64,000 nucleotides of DNA from Varroa destructor (taxonomy: Eukaryota > Arthropoda > Arachnida > Mesostigmata > Varroidae): contig NW_019211458.1 in the NCBI RefSeq assembly GCF_002443255.2, positions 32,263,319 to 32,327,318 on the forward strand. The letters run 5' to 3'. Positions within the stretch are counted from its first letter, which is position 1. Each line of letters begins with the position of its first letter. This document shows positions 26,901 through 41,383 of this stretch, one piece after another. The translations under genes and the position numbers were made by a program. Under the pieces are notes generated by a model. It was given only the letters and a program-made list of their open reading frames with translations, was not told the origin of the DNA and did no database searches.

Positions 26901-29900
26901 CAGCAGAATTTTTTCACGAACCTGGGCAACATTTGTACCTTTATCGAAATGCTATTATAAAGTACGACGAATTTTCACAGAAACCTCACTTATCTTCTAT
27001 CTGAAATCTGAGTAAAATTATTTCAGCACTGTTAGCACATCTACGACTGGTAAAGGTCAGCCTGCCAATGATCGCAATCGAGTACGCAACCATAGAAGCA
27101 AAATTTACCCTTCCTGCAAAAATGCATATTACTTGATCTGGCTCTGATAATCGTACACTCTACGATAGTTTTTCAGAGGATTTGTTCTATATTATATTAT
27201 TTTAGCAATAATACATCACTTCATACGGGTTATGTTACTTAAATTGTGATTTGAAGGAACAGTGATAAAGTAAACGTGGACCATGCGACGTTGCACGTAC
27301 ACGTAACTTCATCTGTACGAGATATTTCCGTTTTTTCAAGTACTCTAGTCCTTAGACTTGATCTCTTGCTTGAGTCAGAAAGAGTTTTCGCTTAGAAAAC
27401 CTGTATACATGAACATATTTTAATTAAATAATTATATATGTTTAATAAAAACAAATGTTATTTTCAATATAGAATGAGGTTCTTCACAAAACAAGCGGCC
27501 GTGCGACGAAGGTTGGCAGTGATCAATAAAATGATCCAGCTAAAAAAATTAGTATGCGATAGCAAAAAGAGATAATGTCATTCCAAACAAAATGTAAAAC
27601 CAAAGAAGTGTGGATGTACGACTCGAGTTTACACCTTTCCTGCCTAGATGTTTTATATATATTTCGTATTTAAGAGAAAACAGGTCAATACTTTTAGCTT
27701 ATGTTTTCTTTTTCAGATTTATATGTCAAGGATCTCGGCGGATTCTTGTAAATTAGCTCTAATGTTAAGCTCAACTTGGTTCTAGTATGCATCGTAGGGC
27801 CCGATCACAGTGGGTGCATGCTGAAAGGATTTAGTAGTGATAAAGAAAAAAAAGTACTCGATTATGCGTGAGTCGGTATCATAGTGGTTTTCGCCACTGA
27901 CAAATCATGATGTTACGAAGAAATCTTTGACAAGATTTTGAAAAAGATTGATAATATCTGTCAATCGTAGGTATACGTTTGGTCTCTAAGCCAGGCAAAA
28001 GAAGGGTTTCTTCTCTAGTCGTAAACCGAAGCCAAGAGTCGTAAACCGAAGCCAAGAAAGACCCTCAATCGCTGCAGAATGTTTTGGGCAACTGGCAACT
28101 ACTCGTTATTTCATTTAATCTTGTATTCGACTGAAGTCAATCATTTCGCACTGGGTTATTTTTCTAGTACGCAACACCGATCGAGGGGGTTTCTGACTCC
28201 ATGACCTATTTATCGCCTATTTAGTTATCATTGCATTACTCACTCCAAATTACCTTTTAATTACGATCTTCGTCTTGCCAGAGTGTAACAGAAATTTAAG
28301 CAATATTGATATTTTGTTGTTATTTGTTGTGTTATTTGATTGCTTACTGAACAAACTACTGTTACTAATTATAAGGTAATTTATTATATTCACCTTAGTA
28401 AGTCTACAATTTACACACAAATCAGGCACAAATGTCCATCTGTTCTGAAGTTTCTACAGACGACACACATGAATCGAACCTAAATCGCCAGTAGGTTCAA
28501 AACCGGGAGTTGCCACGCCCTGAACAGGCGTCTGAAGCAATACTTAAATAGGGCAATGCTGGACGTAAAATTTATGACCCTATCTTGGCTAGTGCAATGT
28601 CCCTGTGCTGCCTCTGAATATGCGACGAATAACGTCATAAAGCTACAGTGACAGATCGTAACGTTCCATCCCGATACCATAAGTTACAGGAAGAGGCGTG
28701 CTGGCTTGGAAAAAAAGGAGGTGATTCGTATTCTGTTCTATTGATAGAAATATCCGCGCTCGTCGAATAGACTATGGACAGAAATCAGGCCACGAGATCA
28801 ATCAAACTGTGAAAGTCACTCGAGACTAGCACGTTGCGAAACATGGTACCCCTTACAGCGGAATGCATGTTGCATCCGAAATTAGCATATCGTTATGATG
28901 GTGTCGTTTTTTTTCCGTATTTTGTAGTGTTAACCGATAGGGAGTCATCAAGTGAACCGAAAACGATCAGCATCAGAGTGCGTTAACCTCTTCGGAGGTG
29001 TATCTGCATTCGGTGAGGCAACGGATAAAATATGGAATATGTTTCTCGTTTGAGCGGCATATCATTAACATCCTGTTTCCAGGGGGTATCTAATTTAATA
29101 TCATGGATATTTCTCGTTTTAAAATTTTTACCGCGCGGAAAGCAAGTATTCGTATAGAATTTCGCTAACTTCGTATAACTTACAAGCAAAAAGGTTCTGG
29201 TTGGGTAATATTCGAACGAAAATATAGATCGAGTTATCATCGTAGGCGTAAACGAGGTTATGTAGTGAGGAATTCTAAGTTGATTTAGAATCGAACGTAC
29301 AAATGAATCAAATTGTACCTCTAGAAATGCAACGTTTCAAGTGAGGCATACATTTACATTTGTTTTTTGGCATATATACATGTTTGACTAGCGCACTTAT
29401 ACCACCATCAATTTTTACGTGACACGCTACCAATAACTAGTCTTAAACTACCGTGTTTCTTACTTGTTTTTCTGGCTTTTCCAGCTCAACGAGGCGTAGC
29501 TGTGCCCGGTGCCATTGGACACCTGGTGGCCCCGCTGTCGAGATCACCCAGCGCAGCGGGTTCAGTAAACAGCGCGTTAGTGCGAGCTGACCCTCCGAAG
29601 GCCGCTATGTCCAACTACGAAAATCTCTGTCTTACCCAAGGTTGCGTAAAGGCTGCAGCACAGATTATTGAAAATATGGACCCAACCACAAATCCGTGTT
29701 CCGATTTCTATCAGTTCGCCTGTGGCCAATGGATCCAGGTTCGTGCCGGATAAACACAATGATAATTTGCACCCTTTCTTTATGGATAGTTGAGATATAA
29801 GCGTTGACCAGACCAATCAAACTAAAAGGTTTCTCTGATTTAGAGGGCAACACTTTGATAGAAGAGCGTGATATAAGTTAGAACTCGAGCAAAAGTAACA

Positions 29901-32900
29901 ATGCTTTGTATTTATATAAATAAAGTTTATCTGGTAATTACAGTGTTGACATAAAGCAATCAATTTCCAAATGGCGCATGTTTTGCTGCGAATATCCCTG
30001 TTATTTCGGGACATATTGAAAAGCGAGAAATATTGAAATCAATTTAAGTATTTCGCCATCAGCTTACGCTAGCTTTGCGCTATATTTGAATTGCATACGA
30101 GACAAAAAATTACGAAGCCTTAAACCCTCGAACACATCTAAATACAAAAGTAACTCGACTTCGATAAGAACAAATGCTTCTTCATGAGTAATTACGTGTC
30201 CGCCTCATAAAGATAATATCTAGCAAGCACAAGGTGGTCGGTTCTGACTAGCAAATTTTCTTGAAATGTTATGAAAACTTACGACTTTTCTGCATAAATC
30301 TCTACATTGATTATTGCGAAGTGGGTCACTAAGCGCTCGGGTTATGACAATACGGCATCGCTCTCAGACAAAGCTGCTGATAAATTAGAGAGGCGTCGTC
30401 GGTTATCCATTTTTATCTAAATTTAAGCTGATACGCGCAAATATTGCCCCTTTTTTTTCCAATGCATTGCCCATACGCGTATTGCTTTGCCTAAATTACA
30501 AAGTAATGTAGCTTTCACTATCGTTGCATTAATAGAAACAACCATTGCATGAATTCCGACACTGCCTATGGGGATACGTCACATATGTGCTATAGCGTCG
30601 TAGTAGAGAAACCATGAACTTTTGTTGCCCGACCTTTTTAGTTGTTGTTGTTGTTGTTGTTACTATTTTTACTACCCAATAACTATAAGCACAGCTTCTA
30701 GAAGTATACTACAACATTTCCAAGCTGTCCCAGTATAGATTTTATTGACGATTATGTACTTGTTCTGGTCCTTCTAGCGTCTAACCGCTGCACTCGCTTC
30801 TATCATGCGCTGTTGGTGCGATCAATAATGTATAATATATTCAGACCGTTGCGAAGCAATCCGTTATGTGCAGAGGCGTCGGGTTCGTGCAAAACATAAC
30901 AGTATCATTGGCAACTATTTTTTAGCAACTATTCGCGCAGCAACAACGGCCGCAGTCTGATCGCCGTGACCGTTACCACCGACTGTGTACGCGGCTAGCT
31001 TTTTTTGTAAATTGGCCGACCTATTATGGTGGGCAGGGACGAAGGCGAATAACGAAAACTGAAAGCTAAACCCGCCAAAAATAGCGTTTCAGACGATTCG
31101 ATGATATCTCTATCTAAAAAGCGTCGGACACTAAACAGCAGTCTGCGATTGTGTTGTTGTGGCTATCACTTAAATTGCTTGACAGACGATATTTGGCCAT
31201 TGTTTATACAAACGAAACGAAGCGGAATTATAGTAATCTAACTAAATAGAAGAAAAAATCATTCCATATAGGTCTGGGGGATAATAGACTAGGTTGTCGT
31301 ATTTTGTCTGAAGGAAAGCGTCTCGTAGTAGGAGACGCTGATCGGGCGATCCCGCTCGTATATCTGCTGGAGTGCTGGCTTGTATTAACGATAGCGTGTG
31401 CATGCAATCATTAAAGTAGCACGCAAACAAAAGTAGTTCTTAGCTAAATAAACGGCCCTTTACTCTCGTACGTATTAGGGTTTTGACAAAACATAGTGTT
31501 CGACATGTTGAAACTGCTGGAATTTCAATAATTTACTATGAGTGTTATTGTTGTTCGACTCGCTATAGATAAAGTAGGCGTGCTGTGTTCAGCGAAACGG
31601 TGATTTTACCATGATTACTACACTGTTCCTCCATTTCAGAGGCAATCGATCCCTGACGACAAGTCATCCATAACCCAGTTCTCGATTATCCAGGACGAAT
31701 TGGACGCAAAACTGCGTGTCATCGTTGAAAAACCTGTCAACCCGAAGAAAGACCAACCTCACGTCGTAAACCTTAAGAACCTCTATCAGAGCTGCGTGAA
31801 CACCAGTTAGTACAGATATTATCTCCGAAACATTTTCTGCTTGGAGTCCAATAGTGACATGGGAATCATGCGCACTCGGCGCTCGCTAATGTTTCAATGT
31901 GTATTACCTATGCAGGCACTCTAGACAGGCTTGGAGAAGAACCATTGCTGAAGGTTCTTCGAGAGCTGGGTGGTTGGCCCGTCGTAGAGGGTGCGAACTG
32001 GAAAGGCAACTCATCCTTCAATTGGCTGCAGACAATTATCGCGTTTCGTAAACTCGGCTACTCCCACGACATTATTTTCGATCTAAGTGTCATCCCTGAC
32101 TTCCGCAATAACACAAAACACCTCATCGACCTCGACCAGGCAACCCTCGGGCTGCCTGACCGTACATACCTCCTTAAGGGTGCGTATGCAAATTTCAGTT
32201 CAATTTGGGCCAAGCATTCATGCGTGCGCGTTTGACTCGCGTCTTACCGCGAATCTTTGCATAGCCGTTTTAAAAAAGAACTTCAAGCTGCCAACTTTAG
32301 CAGGAATGAAAAGCAGGAAAGTAGAAAGCGGCCCATAATTACTGCTCGGTTATCGATGCCTGCAGATGCGCCTAATGAATTTACTGTGAACAGTATTGAG
32401 AAACATGTGGCCAAACAAATACAGTTTGAAACTATTTTAGATTTGAATTGATGGTAGGCTTTCGAACAAGCTTGAAACGATTTCAAGCAATTCCGACAAC
32501 GTCTGCCAGATGTTTCGTCCTTTTCACATGTGCCTTATCTTTCAGGAATGTCGGATTCTGTTGTGAAGGCTTACTTCAAGCTCATGACAGAAGCAGCCTC
32601 ACTCCTTGGGGCCAAGAATACAGACCAAACTAGAAAGGAGCTCGAGGATGCACTTCATTTCGAAACAATGCTCGCTAATGTAAGTCCCCTAATGTAAGTT
32701 TTGCAAAGTGTAACTGGTCAATTGGTGTCATTGATGTCTCTGTACAACCAGTAACTTCATATTTAGAGCGATGTTTGCTACAGGGACCTGCTCTCGTCAG
32801 TAAAGTTACTGATTAAATCGATACATGCAACACGTCATTAGTAGAAAACGAAAATTATAATTTTACCTGCAATTTACGAGCTTGTGTCCATCGCGTGCCT

Positions 32901-35900
32901 AGATTTTTAGGTTTTACCTAACTTGTTTTTTTCCGAGTAGAGCTGCGCTGATAATTTCATTTTGCGGATGCATGAGTTGCTTTATTGACTGAGCCAGTCG
33001 ACAACAGTGATTGCCTTATAATATCGTCTTAATTACTGCCTGATAATTTCTTCTTATTCATTGCTCAAAAATTTCATTTATATTTGAAATCAGAGCAGTC
33101 GACCTTTTTTGCTCCCTACTATGTTGTATAATATATTGTACTAACTTGAAGATTAAGGTCACGTCGGTATCCGGTCCACAGTCTTCTAAATCTTCAAATT
33201 TAAACGACACACAGTAAAATGTCAAATTTAAACTATGGACGGGATGGATTCAGGTGGCAAATCATTTTAGGACTACGTAGACTGTTTCATTACGAAGGGT
33301 TCACGCTTTGCCCTAGCAACCGTAATAATCGCGTACATCATCGTCCGCTAATCCCGTTTAGCTAAAAGCGTCATGCCCTCATAGTGCTAGTTAGATTATA
33401 TTCTAGCTATTCTTTGTTTGATATTGTGTGCAGAGTGTTCGTGCAAATTTCTATGGCTACTCAATGCACGCTAGCCTATGCTGCTAGCGCTATCAAGCTT
33501 CGAATTAAATATGGCACGATTATGTCGATTTAGTATTATTATACGTTCATGTTTCTATAGTGAAAAGGTACACCCATCCACGAGATATGCGTTCAACCGT
33601 ATAAGTGGTTCTATGATGTTCCAGTACGATGGAATCGTATTAGCTAGGACGTCTAGGAGCAGAACCGACTCCGCACTTAAGAATAAATTGTTTACAGCCT
33701 AAATACGATGACGTAGCTAGGTTTAAACGATTAGATTAGGATTAAATGGTTAGCAGGTTTTCGAGTAAATTCAAAGCTGAGAATGAAGATCTCATGTATT
33801 CATCGTCGTAAAATAGATTTGACAGCTGAGTACATACCGCATATGTGCCTTGAAGAAACCTTATTTGCAGGCGGCCAAAATACCTCCCATTCATTCGTGT
33901 GAAGTCAACTCGGTCAGTAGCCATTGTAACATTGCGCTGACTTGATTACGCCTTTTTAGTTTGCTTGCCGTGCTCTCAAGAGCTCCCGTGCAAAACATAC
34001 TAGTCGTATGGGCAGAAAAAACTGCTATCTATCTAATATCAAAGATCAACAACAATGTATTTCCCTCTTACTGAGGAAGGAGTATATACAGGTCAGTATC
34101 CACGAAGAACTCGGTCGAGTCGAAATTTCGAGGTTGACGCATCGTTTAATAGCTAAGTAATCAGGTTGTTTGTTACGAATACAAACCGGACAACACCATC
34201 GGATTTTTCACTACGTTAGAAAACATTTTGTAGGTGAACAGGTTCATATAGACAGCGTTTGGGCAATTTCTGAGCAATTTTCTTCACAATGTGCTATAAT
34301 GCAGAGCACCACAGAATCACAGAAAACGTATCGGAAAGCCGTCGAAAATAGCATTACTAGACACACTTGTATATCGCTTAGTTATGAACTAGTATCTTGT
34401 ATTGTACATGTAATGTACTGCTTCGGATCAAATTCAATCAAATTATAATATCCTAATGACCTGTTTTAATTTAAAGCAGCACTGGGAGTAACAATGAAAT
34501 TTTAAAAAAATATATGCGCTTTTTTAAAGGGTTGTAAACAAAAAGGGTTCAGAGATGCCTTTGACTAGAGTTATGCGTATAAATAGTTGTCAAGCCTAAT
34601 CATGTTCACCGATGTGTACACGCCGTTAACTTTCAAGTTGAGCGTCTAACTTCTATTTGTATATGTCTATGTGTCTACTTGCAGTATTCGCTTCCCCGGG
34701 AGGAACGCCGTAATATCTCCGCTCTCTACAACAAAATGCCCCTTTCTGAACTCAAGAAGTTTTCGCCAACTATCAACTGGGACCTGTTCGTTAATTACCA
34801 TTCGTTTACTATTCTCGCCATGCACTAACACATCATAAAAGGGCACTAAAATCATGATTCTTTCTTTGCTAGTTTTTGACAAGTCAGCAAAATTGTATCT
34901 AATAAGGATCAAGCAGGCTTAAAAAGGTTGATATACCATATTATGGACACACTGTATACCGTAGCGTCGTATCTGTCAAGACGGTACACCTGACAGGCGG
35001 TTCCGTTTATTTGTCTACGGTATGCTACCATAATTAGTTGCGATTGAGAGCCTCAAATAAAAAAAAGTTATCTCTGCTAAAAAGCCGAGTACTTCATGCA
35101 TAAAACCGAAATGGCGTTTGGTCCTCTCCACAAAAGGTTTCACACTACTATTTGTCGACCTTATGCTGTCGCGTAATCGTTTTAGCAACTAACGTTTGTA
35201 CATACATAATGGTGTTGCTGTCCATCGATGACCAGGTACTTTAATTCACTGCTCGTGGATCACATCGACGACGACGAAATGATCAACGTGGGTGTACCGA
35301 ACTTTATCGCTCAGGTGGCCAAGCTGCTCCAGACCGTGGACAAACGGACCCTCGCCAACTACATGGTATGACGCGGATACTAAAACGCGGGCGGCGGTGG
35401 CCTTCCGAGATTCGAGGTACATTCGAACGATACGGATACCCCTTGGCAACGATTGTCTCTTTTCAACTGCTAAATCGTAATGTTAATGAGAGTCGTACGC
35501 GGTGCATCACGTAGCCTTTACTTATGCTTTAAAGACAAATGTCATGACAGCCCACTGTCGTACTTTATAGGTATGTAGTTGCAGATGTAGTCAAGCAACG
35601 CTGCCTTATGGCCGAGCCTGACAAAGATAACCTGTACGATTTCAATAAACGTATCATCTCATGATCAAATGAATCGCAGTTGTTTTAACAACAGTGTACG
35701 GTGGCCAAAAACCCAACCACGAAAACGAAGCTCTGTATTTTAATTCGTCTTTCAGATGTGGCGTGTAGTACTACAGTCGTATGCAACGTTAGGGAAAGCA
35801 TGGCGAGATCAATTGCACAACTTCAATTCCGTTCTCACTGGAAAGGTAGTTAGTTAGAATTAACTAGATAGAATAATTCAAAAGCTGTGATTCAGAAATG

Positions 35901-38900
35901 ACCCAGCTTGACGCACGAGTGGCCTAACCCACTTCTATTACTTGTTTTTGTCTAGACGCGTGAAAATCCCCGCTGGGAACAATGCATGACATCTCTGACA
36001 GGGTCACTTGGTCTGTCACTCTCGAACCTTTACGTAAAAAACTTCTTCCACGAAGATTCAAAGGATCATGCATTGTCTATGGTCAAATACATTACAAACG
36101 AATTCCTCAATATTATAAAAGTGAGTACACTTTTCTGCAGTTGCTGTCACCTCTCACTGACAGGTTTCAGCTAGCTAATTTTTTTTTAATTCATTATATT
36201 TTTTAATTAATTTATAATTCTTTTAATTGTCTTTCGCCTATAATTTAGCATTAAAAAAAAAGCTTGTCTCACAAGACGTTATGGCTGTACGAAGCTAAAG
36301 CCTTTGCAGTGAGATGCAATTCAGTCCAATAAAACAGTGCGTTATTTTATTAGTCTAGAATTTTCCTCGGCATTGCGGTGAGGCTACATTATATAGGGTC
36401 TCGTCGCAGATTCAGTGTGCCAAGGCTGATTAAATTTCATTAGCAGTTGGATGTACTCATTTACTGCATCTGTTCGTTGACGGGTGACATGTCACACAGC
36501 ACGGAAATTGTTAAATAAATCTTTGTATTGTTATATCCTCTTTTCCTCTAATAATGATACTTTTAGAAGGAACTAATCGCTTCGTTGTTCAATTCATTTA
36601 CAGGAAGTGGACTGGATGGATAGTGCGACTCGTCTACGGGCCAAAAATAAGGCGGAAGCGATTGTTCCATACATTGGTAATACCTAATTCAGCAACTCTA
36701 ATATTACAGTTGAACATTTATGGGCCCTCATTTTTTCCAAGAAAAAAAAACGGATCTGCATGGATCGTGCTCCGTGTTTCATTCTAGAGATCTAGAGATT
36801 GAATTACGCAGTGGTATAATAGAACAATACCAAGCACGTAGCAGCGTTCAAACTTCGGCACGGTACATAGAATCTTGCGATCTTTACTCTCGATTTTACC
36901 CTGCTAATATATTATCCGATGTTAGCTGAATTATGTGGAATAACATAGGTCAAACTGTCATTTAATTATCTGGTTTATATTTGAAAAAATGAGAACATCT
37001 TTGAAGAATTCAAAGCAAAGTCTTGTAAAAACCTTCGAGCTAGCTTGGCTGATGAAGATCTTATTCTTTAGATTTAAACCAAATGATTCAATTATGGATT
37101 TTTAATGTGTTAGAGATACTCCTTTCTTGTCCCAGGGGTCTGACAATTTCTGGACAGCCGCATACCGTATTCCCATATGTAATTTCTCTATGTATGGCTT
37201 CTCGAAGTAAATCGATGGTGGGACGTGATTGCTTACCAGCTTCCCGAATTAAAACATGTAAAGCTACATAATCATATGGATTTCATCAGAAGAAGCATGT
37301 TGAAGCCAACGTGGGGTATTCTTTTGCTCAATCCAGGTAGTAACTGAGGCATGGCGATAAGGTCTGACGTTTTCATCTTATGATTATGATATGTCAATAG
37401 GACTTGAAGCATCGGGCTGCATTTCGTGTTTCACTTTCGGCGAGTATACTATAATAGCGGATGCCCTGAGTGTTTATTACAAGTACTACCATCACTTTTC
37501 GTTTGCACTTCCTTGACCCCTCATGGAGATTGATTTCTCATTAGGGGGACGCTAGTTACTCGCTTGGTCCCACTCTAAGCGGGGTGTAGAGGCAACCAGG
37601 CCTTGTCTATGGCAAAGATCTTCCAAACGAGTTGGTTAATTTCGCGAATCACGTGGAATGCATTACGTACCGTCTAACTGGCCTGGAACCAATTCACGAG
37701 GGATCTATTAGCTCGATTTACGCATTTTCAGTATTGGGTAATAGTTCTGTAATACATTACGTGTGAAATCCTAGTTTTGGCCGGCAGAGTTTTCCGAATC
37801 CAAGCTCTGCTTTCGTAAAAATACTTGGCAAGGCGTTCTCTTTTTCAAGTCCCAATATCTCGCCTGGTCTTCAACACTTCAGTCTTCCTTCTTGTCACCC
37901 CTGCAGCTCTGACGTACTGTGCTTTCCCTGTAGGCTTCCTGGCCCAATGTCATTACTAATCTTCAGTGAACAAGCGCCTTTAAGCGACAAACGCTTGAGC
38001 AATTGTGCCCTAGTTGATATGTATTGGAATGACGACGCATGAATACCGGATTCAATGCGAATTGTTCGCACCACCTCTACATATATATACAGCAGTAGTG
38101 ACGAAAATACCTAGGCTTATTTTTATTTGTGCCGTTCTGTTACGCCAACGATGTATGTATCCTAGTCAGCCTTCTAAGCTAGTTTTTCTTTGAATCTGCT
38201 CTGTGTTCTCAAACCGTACCTTTTTCCCCCAACTACTCCGATGACACCCGTTGACGCTTAGGTATACGCATTTCTCTGTGCACCCGTTTACCTCTTCCTT
38301 GAACGAAAGCAGACCTCAGAATACATGCATTCCCTCCCCTAGGCTTCGAGCTGCGACAACCTTTACACAAAGTGGCCGCGTTTTTAATAAACCAGCCGTA
38401 TACCCAAAGTGATTGCCTGGACTCACGCGAAGTGCAACAGCGCTGTGTCACATTTGATACGACACAGGAGCCCGTTGACCAAGAAGCATCTGCTCCTGTA
38501 TCAATTCTAACGATGATCTCATCCTGACGTCGATCCGCCCGTTGCATTCTTCTCACATTCGCCATTTGAAAGTCGATTACGAAACACGTTCGTTGTTCTG
38601 TGCCACGCTAATGCGCTGAATCTGATTGCTCTTAGCCCAAGGGCACTTAGCTTGGAAACGATTCTGCACGCCCGGACGTAACAGCGTACTATACACGCGA
38701 GAAAGGGGCCGTTTGCAAGGGCCGTTAAGTAAGGTGGCAACGCTACAGTAAGGTTGTTCACGAAGTCATCACACTGGCACGACTCCTTGGCGTATTCTTG
38801 CGTAACTCCTTGAACTCTGGCGAGTCCCCAGTGCGCTCCAATAGAAACCGCTTTTTCTGTGTCAACGTGTACAGGCTCTCGCTATCTCGTTAAACTCGCA

Positions 38901-41383
38901 CATATTTTCCCGTGTGACTTTGGGCAGGAAAACTGTACAATTTAGCCCACGAGTGTGTTACCTACCGATGCTACGTATTCAAACTAGTATTAGAGTGGGT
39001 TTAGCTTATGTCCACAAGCAATGTCCCGAGCGCGCCATGTGTGCGCCCGAGTGACCCAGATTTTAAGTAGCCGAGATTAGCAGTAATATTGTTCCACACA
39101 CACACACACTCAAATGCTCCGCCATAGGCCTGAGCCTCTTGAATGAAGTTGGCCGACCATTTCGTATATTCTTGAATTAACCACCCTCTTGGTTACGACA
39201 ATTTGTTTTTCTCTTGCGGCTAACAATTGTGATGACGACGACGACGACCTATTACATGGCGGCGTGATCAAATAGCCGTTACGTCGTTCTCATATAAAAA
39301 GAACGATAGAAATACTAAAAAAAAAACTAGGAGTAAATTTATGTGTAAATAAATAAATAAAGATATGGGATATCTTTTAGGATATCCGTCTGAGCTGATG
39401 AATGATACCCTGCTTTCTGACCACTACACAAACGTTTCAATGAAATCCGACGAGTATTTCAAGAATGTCATGCAATTAAGACGGTGGTCGACCGACTACT
39501 CCTTCGGACAACTCCGTAAGCCTCACATCAAGGTATAAAGTTTAAAAGAACGTCGTTTATTACTATATTGAAAATATAACTAATTACTAACAGTGCTCTT
39601 GTAGCTGACGATTTAGCCGTTATGTAAATTTCAATATTTTTAATAATTTATCTTTTCGTTCATTTTAAGGAAGAAAACGGGTCCAAATCCAAACCTAAGA
39701 AATAATGATAAATTTCCGAGATTTCTAGAAATGTTCTCTACAAACATCCTCTGATATTTGTATTGTCTAATTAAAACAAAGCTGTTATCTGTCAAATGTC
39801 TTCTTTCCCATTGATATATTATAAGTAGGCAAAAGAACAACCAAGTAATACACGATTTCTTAGTCGTTCTAATAATTGATTGCTTTGTTTCTTGACTACA
39901 CCCTATGACTGATCGCATTATCAAACGATCGTGTTCCTTTTAGATATTGCATTGATTGTGATCGTTGTTGTTGCTATGGCTTTTACAACACAAGGAAAGA
40001 TTTCGGAGATTGTGGTGATAATACAGATGCTTTTTCTTATTTTGTTTGCAATTAGGGTGAGTGGAAGAAACATGCTCAAGTTGCTGTCGTAAACGCGTTC
40101 TATAACTCACTTGAAAACTGCATCGAGTTTCCAGCAGGCATCTTACAGGGCGCGTTCTTTTCGAAGGATAGGCCCAACTACCTTAATTTCGGAGCAATAG
40201 GATTTGTAATCGGTCACGAAATCACCCACGGTTTTGATGATCGAGGCAGACAGTTCGACAAGGTAGTCTAAGTTAACCAATGTGAACTAGCTTCAACTTA
40301 CGCTTGTATCTACTTCATTTATTTTTGCTATCAATACAACATTTTACCATACTCTGCTTGAATATTTAGTTGACTGTTTGATATAAACGGAATAAATACA
40401 TATGTGTAGTAAATCTCTGATACCCCGTTCATTCCAGGATGGTAACAACAAAAACTGGTGGGAACACGAGACTGACGAAAAGTTCAAGGGTAGAGCTCAG
40501 TGTATTATTCATCAGTATGGAAATTATACGGTTCCTGAAATTAATATGCCCGTTAACGGAATTAATACGCAAGGCGAAAACATCGCCGATAATGGAGGCA
40601 TTAAGGAAGCTTTTCGGGTGAGTAAAGTTTTGTCAGTCAAGACAGCTTTTAGGCGTTTTTTGGCAAACAATTCATTCTTCAGAATGCTGAAAGTAATAAT
40701 AGATCGATGCCGGTAGTAATGATAGATCGTTAAATAACGAATCTGTAATATATAATTAACAGCCTGTTTGGTAAACATCCCTTGTGAAATCAATTTTTAA
40801 AACCGCTGTTAACATAAGTTTCGCTACATACACGAGTACGAACATGACAGTTTGTAAATTCAACCTTCCGTGTATTTTCCTTTTCTTCTTATATGATAAA
40901 CACGCGTGCGTATTATAGTTTTTTTTATACGCTGAATCTGCTATTTGTTGTAGGCATACCGCCAATGGGTAAAAGATAATGGCCCAGAAGGATCCCTGCC
41001 TGGGTTAAACTACACAGCCGACCAGCTCTTCTGGATCTCGGCAGCGAATGTTTGGTGCGGCAAATACCGACCAGAGGTCATGCGCCTTCGGTAAGAAACA
41101 GTTCATCCCACCGAAAAATCGCGCACCCACCTACCGCTAAACTAATTCAGTCTCGCGTGCTTTTTCAAGATGCGTTCTGATCGTCTATTCTCCGTTAAGT
41201 CGGAATCAATTGTTAATATTGGATGTTTTCATTTGTTCTTCTTTCAGCACCATCTCTGGCTCACATAGCCCGGCCCCTTATCGAGTTATTGGACCAATGT
41301 CGAACACGATTGAATTTGCTGAGCAGTTTAACTGCCCTATTGGCTCACCAATGAACCCAAAGCACAAGTGTACTGTGTGGTAA
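20922..41383 (+). CDS. M13 family zinc metallopeptidase (neprilysin/ECE-like), 15 exons
   Basis: A type II membrane ectopeptidase that should cleave small extracellular peptides. Exons read from splice sites and phase: 20922-21061, 29485-29738, 31640-31805, 31916-32179, 32546-32679, 34685-34785, 35236-35365, 35756-35845, 35956-36120, 36604-36676, 39381-39532, 40056-40262, 40438-40617, 40954-41090, 41248-41383 (TAA). All phases join, giving about 775 residues, which matches the family's usual 750-800. The first listed exon carries a basic stop-transfer stretch ([12 protein letters not shown]) followed by a hydrophobic segment of about 22 residues. Then come the conserved N-terminal [14 protein letters not shown] block, the substrate-binding NAFY, zinc site HEITH, the [10 protein letters not shown] block, the third ligand and proton-shuttle aspartate in [13 protein letters not shown] with its catalytic histidine, and the C-terminal CTVW that family members share. 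It looks fully active. The start codon lies on an upstream exon. Whether it is a neprilysin or an ECE orthologue cannot be decided here. Confidence 0.95.
21870..22045 (+). repeat. tRNA-derived SINE-like copy 3
   Basis: Shares AGATTCAAAGTT (box B region), GTAGATGCACTTC, GGCCGTCTGAAGCAACACT and GAGATACCGGATGCGAAAT with the other copies. It explains the ORFs seen there on both strands. Confidence 0.5.
28017..28056 (+). repeat. Exact 20-bp tandem duplication
   Basis: AGTCGTAAACCGAAGCCAAG occurs twice head to tail without mismatch. Confidence 0.97.
28440..28590 (+). repeat. tRNA-derived SINE-like copy 5
   Basis: AGTAGGTTCAAAACCGGG, GGCGTCTGAAGCAATACTT and GCAATGCTGGACGTAAAA correspond, in order, to the box B, middle and tail elements of the family. 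Confidence 0.45.
30641..30661 (+). repeat. (GTT)7 microsatellite
   Basis: Uninterrupted trinucleotide run in an M13-gene intron. Confidence 0.97.
37088..38660 (-). mobile_element. Decayed Tc1/mariner-like transposase inside an M13-gene intron
   Basis: Minus-strand fragments in shifting frames follow the order of a Tc1-type transposase. About 38.66-38.23 kb resembles the helix-turn-helix DNA-binding half: a [17 protein letters not shown] stretch, then [12 protein letters not shown] where the family has its RRQDRxIVR element. About 37.86-37.09 kb resembles the catalytic half: a YESRAWIRK remnant at the DES position, [13 protein letters not shown] where VMVWGxIS is expected, DENVRPYRH for the DNARPH block, and [12 protein letters not shown] followed by [10 protein letters not shown] for NPIEHVWDxL...LxEAL. 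The acidic residue of the last motif is Asp here, not the usual Glu. There are frameshifts, stops and about 0.5 kb of extra sequence between the halves, so it is non-functional. No terminal inverted repeats were identified. The block is visibly more GC-rich than the flanking intron. Confidence 0.5.

Larger units (their letters stand above)
21062..29484 (+). other. Intron 1 of the M13 gene (8.4 kb)
   Basis: Bounded by GTGAGT and TTTTCCAG. It holds two SINE-like copies (about 22.0 and 28.5 kb) and a 20-bp tandem duplication at 28017. I see no convincing nested gene; the short ORFs at 22863 and 25405 on the + strand lack any recognisable motif. Confidence 0.8.

Noticed and set aside
38461..38520. 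IDTGAD string read as a retroviral-type aspartic protease
   Set aside because: No downstream reverse transcriptase or integrase and no zinc knuckle in frame; the surrounding fragments fit a Tc1-like transposase in the correct order.
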